In this document: positions 1 to 10,349 of the stretch, one piece after another
Layout of the letters: the number at the start of each line of letters is the position of its first letter
How positions within the stretch are numbered: position 1 is the first letter of the stretch
Source of the DNA: Aedes albopictus
Lineage: Eukaryota; Arthropoda; Insecta; Diptera; Culicidae
Assembly (NCBI RefSeq): GCF_035046485.1
Contig: NC_085136.1
Coordinates: 322,986,175-323,050,174, forward strand
Reading direction: 5' to 3'
Length of the DNA stretch: 64,000 bases
The notes under the pieces: generated by a model
Told to the model about the DNA's origin: nothing
Seen by the model: the letters and a program-made list of their open reading frames with translations, nothing else
Databases searched by the model: none
Made by a program: the position numbers and the translations under genes

Positions 1-560
1 TCAACGGCTTCGTACCGCGAGCCGAAATATGCAAGGATAAGAACGGGGACCTCTTGACGGACGGACGTGGGATGATCGAAAAGTGGAAGCAGCACTTCGT
101 TGAACACCTGAACATGTTGGAGATCATGGGGAGACCACGACAACGGAGGAAACGACTACACCATTGCAGCAGAGGACGGAAATGATGCAACTCCCACGCT
201 GAAGGAAGTTAACATGCCATTCATTAGCTCAATCAGTCGGTGAGGATGGTATCGCAGCTGAACACATCAAGATGGGTCCAGAAAAGTTAGCCACCTGTCT
301 GCACAGGTTGACAGTCCGGATCTAGGGAACCGAACAGCTACCGGAGGAGTAGAAAGAAGGGGTAGTCTGCCCCATTCACAAGAAGGCGACCATTTAGTAT
401 GTGAGGACTTCAGAGCGATCGCCATTTTGAATACTGCCTACAAAGTTCTATCTCAGATCATCATCCACCGTCTGTTACCTGAAACGAAAGCGTTCATAGG
501 AAGTTAACAAGCCGGCTTATTCGACGGCCGATCGATAACGAACCGGACCCCCAAAAATAC
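1..560 (+). pseudogene. Non-LTR retrotransposon reverse transcriptase fragment, broken
   Basis: Read across several frames, this encodes pieces of a LINE-type reverse transcriptase. They include a connector like RAEICKDKNGDLLTDG, a GEDGIAAEHIKMGPEKL stretch, EGVVCPIHKKGD, FRAIAILNTAYKVLSQII and YQAGFFDGRSIT, in the family order (RT blocks 0 to about 3). Frameshifts near 130, 230 and 350 and the loss of similarity after about 555 show a dead fragment truncated at both ends. The catalytic FADD-type block is absent. The clade (RTE-, CR1- or L2-like) cannot be fixed from this piece. A second copy of the same family lies at 56080-56570. Confidence 0.75.
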
Positions 561-1744
561 CGTATGCCATTGCCCATGTAGATCGTGATCTGGCGAGTAT
601 TGAACGTGACCGGAATGAAGACCGGCAGCCGCCAACCAAGTATTGTGGCGTTAAAAAAACTGATTTGTTTTAAATACATAGGTACATGTACCATGGCTTT
701 AAACTTATCACAACGCCACCATTGTACTTTTATTCAAAGCCATCACCCGAAGCCCACCGATTTTCAAGGAAATCTTTTCGACTTATATGGCGCTTGGTGG
801 GAAAACTTATCTCATTAATTAAGCTGTGGGCCATGATGTGTGTGAGTGCGTGTCTCATCTCGAGCTGAGGTGCATGTAGGTCCTGAGGCCTTCGTTCCGA
901 TGCTGAAAGTTTATGACAGATAGGTTTGCAATGCTGTTGAGGTGTGCGATGTAGAAAAGTTGTCATGTTTTCTATTTGAGTTTCTGTCTGTAGTGAACTC
1001 TTTGCTTCCGGGATGATTAGAAAAGCAATAATACACTTGCTATTTGAGGAAACCGACAATGTGATGACTTTTTCTCGCTGTGTTGTATTGTATAAAGGTG
1101 AATCAATGTAATGGATAGTTTCTTCAAAACCATTGAAAAACTGATATAAATTTAATATCTATAACACCGGATCTTTAGGAATCTATCTATGGGAATCGGA
1201 TAGAGTAATTGTACCAAAGCTACGCTTCAAAACTTAAAGCACCATGTTACAACAAGTAGTATACATTTGTTTTATTTTCAGTGAGGGAAACCAATTCTCG
1301 TTTTATGAAACTGTTACGCACGCTATTGATTGACAATAATAAAAAAAAGTCGATATCACCAGTGCGGCATCATCCATGTACGCCAGTAGTAAAAAGTTTT
1401 CGAATTCATATCAGTTGCTAGTTGTTAGCAATGAATATGAAGCTCGATATGTAATTATGTCGGTTAATCGGTGCTGATGGGTAGAACACCATAAACGAAC
1501 AATGAAAGTGTATTTAAAGAGCATTTTATCACGATGCCGAATCCTGCCACATGTAGAGATAAACAGTGTTTGCTTCCGTTCTGTTTTGTGACATAAACGT
1601 GATAATTTATGAGATTAAACAGTTTATTTATATATGTAAAATTTCATAGGTGAACCAAGCCAAATGGACAACGTTGAAATGCTTTGGCATTCGTCAACGT
1701 CTTCGATGAACGAATTGAAATTTAAATTGAAATAATAATTCACT
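561..1744. other. Non-coding stretch with no recognised feature
   Basis: AT-rich sequence with short frames only and no protein similarity I recognise. No TIRs or tandem repeats were seen apart from short A/T runs. Confidence 0.5.
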
Positions 1745-1754
1745 TGCTCCTATG

Positions 1755-1898
1755 CATAGGCGCCAACTTAGGGGGGGCAAGCATAGGTTTACCCCCCCCC
1801 CCCCCCCCCCAATATTTGACGATTTTTTAATTTTCCCATACAAAATATCTGAAAAAACAGGCTTTGCCCCCCCAATAATTTCACCAAGTTGGCGCGTC
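1755..1898. mobile_element. MITE, 144 bp, flanked by a 10-bp duplication
   Basis: The ends carry the inverted sequence GCGCCAACTT (1760-1769 and, inverted, 1885-1895). The outer flanks repeat TGCTCCTATG exactly (1745-1754 and 1899-1908). The interior has facing poly-G/poly-C runs, including a C run of about 20 at 1792-1810. There is no coding capacity. The TSD length does not settle the superfamily. Confidence 0.75.
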
Positions 1899-1902
1899 TG
1901 CT

Positions 1903-1978
1903 CCTATGAGAATTGAACCCACGACTCCTAATCCACAAGACGGGCGCTTCTTTCCTCCAACCTACGGAGCCACTTGAT
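1903..1978 (-). repeat. tRNA-like sequence
   Basis: The minus strand reads as a tRNA-like unit: a GGCTCCGTAGGTTGGAGGAA A-box region, an anticodon-arm-like middle and a B box GTGGGTTCAATTCTCA. The acceptor stem is poor. A tRNA-derived retroelement head or tRNA pseudogene is more likely than a working tRNA gene. The same type recurs at 22862, 23329, 25335 and 48252. Confidence 0.5.
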
Positions 1979-2296
1979 TATAGAACTAAACCCGACTCAA
2001 CCGTCAAGTTAACAAGCTTGGTTTTCTTCTTTTCACAATCTGAATCAATTTCACATGGGAACTGTTGCGGGAGGCGTTACAGCTGTAGACGTTACGCCAC
2101 AAATTATCCACAGGGATGCTTCATATCTGACGGACCGCTTGTCATCCAATAGTTCGTCAGTGTAGGTAAAAACATGATGAAATGTCAAAATGAGAAATAA
2201 TAGAAGAGAATCATGCAGAATTATGAATGTCATGCAGTGAACAGAATTAGTTGCTAAAAGTTCCTAAAATTATTGAATTATTCGCTAGTATTATGG

Positions 2297-2836
2297 TCAG
2301 GGGCGTACAATTTCGTTTCAATGATACACTTTCATGCAACATTTGAATGAGTCACTTCAAGTGTTTCATACATTTTTCTAATGACTCGGTCGTTAAAAAA
2401 AACTTTTCCACTCATCGTAGCACTCGGTAGTCTCCCACCCGGTCGCATTGCTTGTGCTTCACCCGTCAGAGCATTAGTGTCTCACTGGTGCGCGCTAGTC
2501 TCTCAATGGTTACGGGCGCCTGTTAATTGGATTTAAGTGGTCGAATTTGTTATCCTCTTTCATAAAACATAATTATCATTCTATTGGCGTGCACCACTAT
2601 TTGAAAATGTGGTTTAAATAGTGTTTTTAGCATGTTGAAGTATTTCAATGACTCATAAATGAAACGAAAATCCAAGTGTATCATCCCACGTTTCATACAC
2701 ATTTGTTTCTGTAGCAGCAACGAACGAGTGTGTTGCTGGGTGAGAGATGAAGCATCACAGCAGTCCGTTCGCATGGGAAACGATTTGCTACAGTCATCGT
2801 ACGTCATGTTTTCCTTTCGAAATTGCACGACCCTGA
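2297..2836. mobile_element. Candidate non-autonomous DNA transposon
   Basis: The left end (TCAGGGGCGTACAATTTCG) matches the reverse complement of the right end (TCAGGGTCGTGCAATTTCG) at 17 of 19 positions. Internal segments with CAAGTGT and TTTCATACA occur near both ends. No clear TSD was found, so the boundaries are approximate. There is no transposase frame. Confidence 0.5.
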
Positions 2837-3039
2837 TCAGAACTGATCATTCAAGATGTCAGTGCTCCGTTTACTGATACGTCCTCGTAAAAATGTCTTC
2901 AATATAATTAGGAATTATTCCTGGAAAACTAGCAAGGGTTAAAGACTGGACTCGAAAAATGTAGGAAATAAAATAGTGTATAACTTTTGATTGCGTGCCC
3001 AAAAAAAGCTGGTTTTTTACCCGAAATAGTACATTATGT

Positions 3040-3330
3040 AAGGCTTATACCATAATAGTTATTTATGTAACGAGTTGCAAAAAGTTATTTTTTTAACTTG
3101 TTCCTACAAAATTTCATGCAATGATATTGTTCATTATACAACTCAATTTAGTTGCATAATGTTCATAATGCAACTCAACTGAGTTTTTTTAATATGATTT
3201 TTTTTTTGTTTTTATTTTTCTGTATTTAAACTTATGCTAATTCTACACTCTTTTTTAATATGAACATTATGCAACTATTTTACATTATGCAATTCATTTC
3301 AGTTGCATTATGAATCAGTTCGGAAAGGTT
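3040..3330. repeat. AT-rich palindromic segment
   Basis: Repeated, mutually inverted GTTGCATAATG / CATAATGCAAC words occur at 3140-3175 and 3260-3310. A GTAACGAGTTGCAAAA word at 3067-3082 also appears in the fold-back element at 41051. Likely an old MITE, itself interrupted by the insertion at 3198-3250. Confidence 0.45.
3198..3250 (-). mobile_element. 5'-truncated retroposed 3' tail
   Basis: A 53-bp insert with a poly-T start (poly-A on the minus strand) and the word GCTAATTCTACACTC at its other end. TTTTTTAATATGA flanks it directly on both sides (3185-3197, 3251-3263), as expected for target-primed retroposition. The same tail sits at 4782-4838. Confidence 0.65.
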
Positions 3331-3534
3331 GGTCATTATGATTCCAAAAGCATAAAATAGAAATTATGATACTGAATTGCATAAAAAACATCAAAATCGG
3401 TTAAGTGTTGGCGGAGATACCGTCGAAACAAGAGATTTACCATTTGAGAACCTTGGGTAAACAAACACTTTAAAAAATATTACTTTTTACTTAAAATTGT
3501 AGAGCCATTCCAATGATGTAATTTTCGGTGTCCG

Positions 3535-3905
3535 AATGTCGTTTGGCTGAACGCTATTTGGCCGAATGTTATCGGGTCGTTTGGCCGAATACCGTTTAGC
3601 CGAACCGTGATCAAAAAAATTCAGAGGAAATTTTTGACATTCTAACTGCCAGTATGATCATCAGAAGTATTTCCTTCTTTTTATTGTAGGCTATTCTTCC
3701 TAGTTACGATATTCATGGATTAGTTCAAGTAATTTAGTTGGCGTTGAAACTGCCGATATTTTATCAAGGATTTTTCCTTCTTTGAATCATAGGCTGTTCT
3801 TTTGAGATAAACTGATACGGGAAACAATGTCATGGTCAATTAAATTCATCATTTATTTTTCGGTCAATAGGAGTGGCATTTTGCCAAATGACCCGGACCC
3901 AAATT
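3535..3905. mobile_element. Relic of a fold-back-type element with TTTGGCCGAA subrepeats
   Basis: The left part (3535-3605) has four diverged copies of a GTTTGGCCGAA unit. The interior has two copies of a CCTTCTTT...ATAGGCTGTTCTT unit. The right side has an inverted TTTTGCCAAATGAC. All three parts correspond to the better preserved element at 57768-60155. Confidence 0.5.
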
Positions 3906-4189
3906 TTCTTCATTTATTATGCCTTACTTGGAGAATATACATTAAAATTTTCAGATGTTTTGATGGGCTAACAACAAAGTTATAACCTGAACATTTAAAA
4001 AAAAAAGGATGCCCTAAGATCATATTTAACATTTTTTTTTGTATCGACAATCTAAGACTTAACCGAGTTTGATGAAATTGTTATGGTATTAACACACATA
4101 ATATGCTATTCCTGGTTGAACAATAAACTATTTTTGCACACTCAATCAGAAGTTATACATTATTATGTGTGTCTCACTCTTTTCCAGTC
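3906..4189. other. AT-rich non-coding stretch
   Basis: A/T homopolymer runs and short frames only. No similarity or structure recognised. Confidence 0.4.
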
Positions 4190-4781
4190 CAGTCGAATAA
4201 GTGCAAGAATTCCTATTATAAGCTTAAAAAGAATTATTCTGGAGATTCATCCAAGAATTCTTTAAGAATGTACTTCTTTCCATATATTTCTTCAGAATTT
4301 TTCTGCACGACTACTTCTAGGAATACCACCAGATATTTGTCAAAAAACTTGTCAACATTTAGCCGGAATTTTTATAAATTTTAGAATGCATTTCTGTCCA
4401 AGATTTTTTTTTGGCTAATTTTAAAAAAAATCCTACAGGAATTCTTCAGAAACATTCCTTGGGTCTCCTACTGGAGCTTCTCATGAAAATATCTGAAAAA
4501 AATGGTTCTTGCAACTAATCCATTCAACTAATAATTCGGACAGAGCTCCTGGGATTTCCTTCGGAATTCTTCAAGGATTACTACAAAAGTTCCTCCATGT
4601 GTTACTTCATGCATGTCTTAAAAAAATTCTGAAGAAATTCTTTTAGTAATGTTATCAACAATTTTTTCCATGAGTTTTTATTTGGGATTTCTCCGAGAAT
4701 TCTTTTGGAAATTTCCCAAGAAATATTTCCGCAAATTCTTCTTGAAATTTCCTTTAAAAATTCAGAAATTTTCTATAAGTT

Positions 4782-4838
4782 TTTTTTTAGTTTTGTATTA
4801 ACGTGTATTTCAACTTAAATGCTAATTCTACACTCTTC
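4782..4838 (-). mobile_element. 5'-truncated retroposed 3' tail
   Basis: A 57-bp insert, poly-T on the plus strand, ending GCTAATTCTACACTC, flanked by an exact 11-bp TSD TTCTATAAGTT (4771-4781, 4839-4849). Same source family as 3198-3250. Confidence 0.65.
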
Positions 4839-5247
4839 TTCTATAAGTTCTTCTTGCGGTTTCCCCACAATCCTTTCTCCATGTATTTTTTTCAGGTATT
4901 TCTTGAAATTCATTAGGACTTTTCCTCAGAGATTCTTTCTGGAATATATTCGGTGATGCATAAGCCATTTTTTTTTTTGTTAAATTTACGGATGAACTTT
5001 TTAAAAAAATCCCTGGAAGAATATCTTTAACGATTCCTGCTGAAATCTGTTTAAAAATTTCCAATTTTGTGTAATAATTCCTAAGCAAAATTTTGAAGAA
5101 ATCTCCAGAAGAATCGCTGTTAAAATCTTAGGGAGCAGTTTTGTATTTATATCTCGAGGAATACTTAAGAAATTTGAAGGAAATTTTTAATTGAATTACG
5201 GAACAATTTTCTGAAGAGATTACTGGAGAAATACCTGGTGGAACTTT

Positions 5248-5418
5248 GGGGCTGTCCATAAACCACGTGGTTATTTTTTTGGGACTATTCAAGCCGCCCC
5301 CCCCCCGCGTGGTCATTAGTCCACACAAATTTTTTTATTTGTCCATACAAAATGGTCATTGGCCGAACACCACCCCCCCCCCCCCCCCCAAATGACCACG
5401 TGGTTTATGGACAGCCCC
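5248..5418. mobile_element. MITE with GGGGCTGTCCATAAACCACG termini (copy 1)
   Basis: TIRs begin GGGGCTGTCCATAAACCACG and continue through GTGG to about 25 bp. The interior holds poly-C runs and GTCCATACAAAATGGTCATT. TTT flanks both ends (5245-5247, 5419-5421), a 3-bp TSD. Two further copies are at 48371 and 51884. The 3-bp TSD recalls PIF/Harbinger-like elements, but no transposase is present. Confidence 0.8.
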
Positions 5419-5809
5419 TTTAAGGAAAACCTTTGGTGAAGTTCCTAGAAAATTTATTTGAGGACGTTTTAGTATTTCATCAAGAAATTTCTTCTGGAAA
5501 TTACCAAGTATCGCTAGGACTTTTTTGGGGGGAATCATTCGCAAGGATTTCCTTGGAAATTCTTACAAGGATTCTTTCAAGAAATCTTCCAGTAATTTTT
5601 TTTTGTGCAATTTTTGAAAGAACTTTTGAAAAAATCCCTAATGAAATATCATTGACAATTCTAGCTGGAATCTCTGAAGAAATTCCTGAATTTAAAATTC
5701 TCAAATATTTTTCGAAGAATTCTTGAAGGAATTTCCACATGAATCTCCGCCAGATTTTTTAAAAGAAATTTCTGAATACTCAATTAAAATTGTTTGAAGG
5801 CATCCCTTG

Positions 5810-6012
5810 TCGAAGTGCCTTTGTGGAGCCTCGTAGCCTCGCACCATGCTATGGGGTAAGGGTTCGATTCCCGCTCAGGGCGATGAAATTTCTCGTGAGA
5901 ATAGTTTCTTCTCCGTATCCACTGGTGCATGCTCCGTGTGTCCCTTGTCTAGTGTTTAGTTTCATTCAGTCTGTACAGCCTCTGGCTGAAGACAGTGTCC
6001 GCGTCTTTTTTT
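5810..6012 (+). mobile_element. tRNA-derived SINE
   Basis: A tRNA-like head with B box AGGGTTCGATTCCCGCTC is followed by a tRNA-unrelated body (GTTTCATTCAGTCTGTACAG... GACAGTGTCCGCG) and a T-rich end. The A box is weak. It belongs to a different family from the Feilai-like SINEs downstream. Confidence 0.55.
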
Positions 6013-6258
6013 TAACTTTTCGGAAAAACTTTGGAAGAGTTGCTCATGGAGTCTGTGGATATTTTCTTTAAAAATTCCTGTAGAAATATTTGGATAAACG
6101 GCTTGATAAACTTCTGAAAAAAAAAACATAGTGAAAAAGAAATAAATCCAAAAGAATTCCGTAGAAATTCTTAAGAAAAACATTTTAATGTATTCTATAT
6201 AGAAACCACGGAGAAGTTCTTGGAGCTATGCTTAGAGGAAATAAGGCGGACCTGGTGT

Positions 6259-6473
6259 TTTTTTATTATTATCTTTATTAGTATCTCAATCAACTTTTGC
6301 ATTCTTCAACTTAAACTAGGTGTTCTGTGTATTATAACACACTTTATCCTAATTTGGTAAAATAAATTTAAGCTATTATCAATACTAATTAATAACATAT
6401 TACATTTCATTTGCTGTAGTCGTTAAGATTTTTTGCAGGCTTTATTTTCACCTGCGTGTCAGAAATACATTTT
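6259..6473 (-). mobile_element. LINE 3'-end fragment inserted in a SINE
   Basis: On the minus strand this ends in an A-rich GATAATAATAAAAAAA tail. AGGCGGACCTGGTGT repeats exactly on both sides (6244-6258 and 6474-6488), a 15-bp TSD. That duplicated word is the 5' end of the SINE at 6474, so the LINE fragment landed at the SINE's front edge after the SINE was in place. No coding sequence remains. Confidence 0.65.
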
Positions 6474-6655
6474 AGGCGGACCTGGTGTGATGGTTTAAGT
6501 ACGTGACTATCACGCCGATGACCTGGGATCGAATCCCACTTCCGACAATCTCACAAAATATGAGTTCTCTCTTCGGAAGGAAAGCAGAGCGTGTTTCCCG
6601 AGATGAAATAGCCTAGGGCTAAAAATCTCGTTAATGCAGATAAAAAAAAGTAAAT
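6474..6655 (+). mobile_element. tRNA-derived SINE (CCTAGGGCTAAAAATCTCG tail family)
   Basis: The tRNA-like head contains an A-box-like TGATGGTTTAAG and a B box GGGATCGAATCCC. The body follows, then the conserved 3' segment AGCCTAGGGCTAAAAATCTC and an A-rich tail. The same 3' segment occurs alone at 28961/29391 and at 59055. Confidence 0.65.
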
Positions 6656-6857
6656 GGCAGAAAATACATGTTGGAGCATGTGAAGGAAGTCCTGAAGTAA
6701 TCTATGCATGAATTCCTTTGAGAATCTGTAAAGGAATTCCTGTCTGAATCACTGAATGTAAAAATGCAAGAACCTCTGAAGGACTTCTAGTAAAATTTCC
6801 TGGATGAATCCCTGAAGAAGTTTCTGGGTACTTTCCTGCTTTCCTAAATCAACCACT
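6656..6857. repeat. Diverged short-period repeat tract
   Basis: GGAATTCCTG and CTGAAG phrases at irregular 15-25 bp spacing. This is the left flank of the Gypsy insertion; the same type of sequence resumes at 17764. Confidence 0.5.
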
Positions 6858-8792
6858 TGTAAGGAGGATCCTGCAAGGACCTCCGAAATTCTAGCTTAAT
6901 GCGCCAGACGTCCTATGCCGTCTGCTAGAATTCACGTTTGCCCAGCTAACTCAAGATCCTGTCCTTTGCAGAATCCACCTCCTTCGTTTCCCAACAATTC
7001 CCAAAAATTTCTCCCCAAAATTCGGTTTTCATCCCAATGTAAAATTCACTTAAAATTTCTGTTCAAAAAGAAAGAGTTTATTTATTTGCTGAGATTGTAT
7101 ACTTGAAGCTGGTCAAAAGAATCGCGCAGGAAAAATGTTTATATAAAAAAACTTTTAATCTAAATTAACTTCCAAAAACTATTTTACAGATTCAGTTTTG
7201 TATTTGGTTGCATGCAACATCTTCTCTTCGTGAGTTTTGTATTTTGCGCTTGAAACAACATTATAGAAAAAGCCCTATCCGTGACGTCACTTGCGCACTT
7301 CTAGTGTTTGTGATCTGTTATAAAATTCTCTCTTGCCCTCTTCCCTACTACTACTACTGTTATTGGGCGATACGGTTAATTGTGATGGTAAATCGGTATC
7401 AGTGGTGGTATAGGTATAGGGTTTCGGTACTTACAGCACTTCGTGGACAGGTAGTTTACCTTGCTGGCCCGCGTTCGCGGTGTAGAGATCGACTCCCGGC
7501 GCCGACCTTCGGCTCTCGGACGTCTCTCTCCGGAAGGGTCGACACGGTAGCTACCCGCGTTCTTGCTCGGCTTCGTGCCGCTCGACGTCGCCGTACCGAG
7601 GTTGTTGAGACGGTTGGCGGTCGTCGTTAACGAACCCAACCTTCGAAGTCTGGTTGTGCTCGGAATAGCGTGCTGGAGGTAAACGATGTCAACAACGCCT
7701 CCCTGCGACGCTCGTTGGTGGGGTGGGGTGGAAGCTGATCAGACGGGCCTGCTTGCTGTATGTTCCCGGGACGTGAGTCAGGACGATTCACTCTGGCGAT
7801 GGTAAACTTTCCCCGCTCAGACGTCTCGCGAATATCGGCAACCACGTGGTGACGGGTGGTGCTCGCGAGGCCGAACTCCTATTCCGATGGCCACGCACTC
7901 TAGAGATATTTTTTTGTGACCCGAAGCCACGAGGCGAAAAATACTCTAGGGGATCGTCCCTCGTCTGATCACTAGCACAAGACTAACGATGGGTGCTATT
8001 TTTGTAAGGCTTGCAATCTGCCTGCCTTGAACGAGCGAGATAGCTCTTCTCCACACTCCACACTTCGGCGGACTACCGCCCAACGGTCGTCGTCACTGTT
8101 GATGACTGTGAAAGTCGAAATATTTAGCACCAAATATACCCATCCATACCGATTTCGGAAATTTACCTCCTTCGTTGTTTTCTTGAAATTTCAGGTTATT
8201 TTTTCTTCACAGGCTTCGAATACCGACTCACGATTTTTCAGACTATAATAAATTTTGATTAACTTTACAACATTAACACTTTAATTTGCATGTGCTTACT
8301 TTTTTTACTTTCTTCCTCAACTCGACTCACGATTTGATTTAATCTGACTTTGGTTGAACTTAACTCTGAAAATAGCTTTTAAGAAATATTTCACCTTAAA
8401 ACTTTGAATTACTTGATTATATTAACTTCTTACTTCGATTTACGACACTTTTCACTAACTTCACTTTATATTTTTACGATCTTCTCAGCTCGGTGGTCTG
8501 AACGGGAAAGATCAGGTTGATTTTCTCTCCGCTTCAAGACCCCGGACTTTTCTGATTTTCTTTTTGATTTCCGGTTTCCTCTTTCTTGATTTTATTTTCT
8601 AAGTTAAAATTTTCTTGTCCAAATTCCTGGTTACTTCTTATCAACAACTACTCCCTATTACCATTCCACTATATTACCCATATTCAACTATCCTATTGAT
8701 TCGAGCACTTCTCATCGTGTTGCCTACTCGACAGGCGCACACTCAATTATAAATTTTAGGGATGTTCATGAAACGGTAGTACAACCGTTACA
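6858..8792 (-). repeat. 3' LTR of the Gypsy element
   Basis: 1,935 bp, a direct repeat of 15825-17759 at a constant offset of 8,967 bp. It is unusually long for the family and contains a G+C-rich core (about 7440-7880) between AT-rich flanks. The frames in the core are identical in both LTRs and do not resemble known proteins. Confidence 0.95.
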
Positions 8793-8810
8793 TCATCCCC
8801 CACTTTCCCC
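8793..8810 (-). other. Polypurine tract
   Basis: The minus strand reads GGGGAAAGTGGGGGATGA directly against the 3' LTR, the expected place and composition for the plus-strand DNA synthesis primer. Confidence 0.8.
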
Positions 8811-9217
8811 AAAAAAAAAATTGAGAAAACTATTTTTTTTTTACCTTATTTTTCTTGTATCCTTATTTAGCACTTATATTCAAATCTAACTTGACACTGG
8901 CATGCAACATTGCGACGCGAAACCGACATTTTGAAATGTAGACCGAATTTTATTACGACGAACCCGAGATCCATGCTTCTAGGATCGTATACCCGACACT
9001 GACTGAGTTGCGTACCGAAATCTCCAATAAATATATTGGACACATTCCTTTGTCTAATTATTAACTCCAATACACATATTGGATACTGCATGGGATACTG
9101 AGCCCAACTACCAAATGCACATATACCCATCGAACCCAAAAACGAATCGGCTCACCGAAATCGTATTGGTTTGGACAAAATGTACCTACTTATACCGACT
9201 ATATACCATATAACGAT

Positions 9218-9541
9218 ATGGAAACAAATCAACTCTCGCCGCACCAACTACTACCCTACTCATACACACTTCTCTCGGGTTTCGCTCTATTGCTCTTGAG
9301 TATTTTGGCTATTGCATCTATTCTGAAACTGTTTGTAAGAGTTGCTGAAGGTGTGCTACTGCAAACAAAACGGTATGATAACTACGGTGTTAATGACCTA
9401 TGTGAACCGGGCTATGGCTGTTGGCTGGATGATGATATGATTTTGGATGGAACTTGCTTCTACTTTGCCAAAAACGTAAGTACTATATTCCTTTATGCTA
9501 CATATTCTAATTATATTTTGGGTCTATTCTAGATATTCTGA
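9218..9541 (+). CDS. Antisense small membrane-protein-like frame with candidate intron, inside the Gypsy element
   Basis: This frame lies on the strand opposite to Pol, between Pol and the 3' LTR. From ATG 9218 it gives 86 codons: a short polar N-terminus, then a strong hydrophobic segment at about residues 18-42 (core GFALLLLSILAIASILKLF), then a Cys- and Asp-containing tail with CEPGYGCWLDDD. At the end of codon 86 there is a consensus donor (C/GTAAGTA at 9476). A 57-nt AT-rich intron would end at TCTATTCTAG (9532), leaving two codons and a stop (9533-9541). Without splicing the frame runs 104 aa to the stop ending at 9532. An alternative acceptor at 9808 (TTTTCTTTTTAG) would add a different short C-terminus. 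A TATA-like ACTATATACC lies about 20 bp upstream. I recognise no family. It may be a captured cellular exon, an antisense regulatory gene or chance. Confidence 0.35.
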
Positions 9542-10349
9542 TAAATTCAAACTTTCATTTCCATAAAATTCAATGGCTATATAAACCAGTTCATCGACCT
9601 TGAACCAAGTTTTTTTTTTTTGTACTTGTGTAATTGTAGTGGTTGATCTCAGATTCTCGATTCGTTTGAATTTGAAACTGAGGCACCAGAAAATTCTTTT
9701 TTGTTTTTCAATACTTTTTTATCTTTTTCTAAAAGATTAAAAGTTTGGCCCGCCTTATTTTACTATATTATATCTTTACATATTTACAATTTATTGTTTT
9801 CTTTTTAGCACAAACCATTTAACGGAACCAATAGTATGTAAAATTTTGGATTCCTAGGCTTGTAATGTTTGTGGCTTTTGGTAAGTAGTGCTTCGTATTC
9901 TGATTTCTCTATTTCTCACTTTTTTGTTTAGAAACACTATCGATCATTTGATCTACTTTTCGACTTTCCATATGCTCAGGAAACCTAGCAATTTTTGTTT
10001 ATGTACATAGCTTTATATTCGTTTCTTTTATTCATTTGTACTTTTATTTTTTTTTGTTCTTTCTCATTCATGATTATTTTTCGTTTATTCTGATTTGTAT
10101 TTGATTCTTTTTCATATTATATGTACCCGATATAGTTTTATTTGCTTTTTATATTAAAAAAAATGTTGTGTACTATTTTTAACTTAGTAAGATTACACTA
10201 TTTTAATTATTTACATTTTAACTAGTTTTGTAACGATTTTAACGTAATTATTGTTTCTTCTGATCATTGCTTCCGATTTGACGTATTTTTCTGCATAACT
10301 GTGATGATTGTTTGCTTAGTTTTTGTACATAGCTGGTATTTTTCTTTAT
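9542..10349. other. AT-rich spacer between Pol and the antisense frame
   Basis: Very AT-rich, with T-runs on the plus strand (A-rich in element sense). No env-like sense frame. Candidate splice signals on the plus strand (acceptor near 9808, donor GGTAAGTA near 9879) are noted only because of the neighbouring frame. Confidence 0.5.

Larger units (their letters stand above)
4190..5790. repeat. Diverged short-period repeat tract (AATTCCT/GGAATTTC type)
   Basis: A long run of imperfect copies of phrases such as AGAATTCTT, GGAATTTCTTC and CCTGGAAG spaced roughly 11-24 bp apart. Related tracts occur at 6656, 17764, 34540, 42845, 44100, 48655 and 51300. Open frames here are by-products of the period. 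The tract is interrupted by insertions at 4782 and 5248. Confidence 0.6.

Noticed and set aside
7208..7630. 140-codon frame in the LTR as a host gene
   Set aside because: It is duplicated exactly at 16175-16597 because it lies inside the LTR, with overlapping frames on both strands in a GC-rich core and no domain.
8867..9139. Env-like sense frame downstream of Pol
   Set aside because: Only 90 codons, no signal peptide or membrane anchor and no homology; the element appears to lack env.
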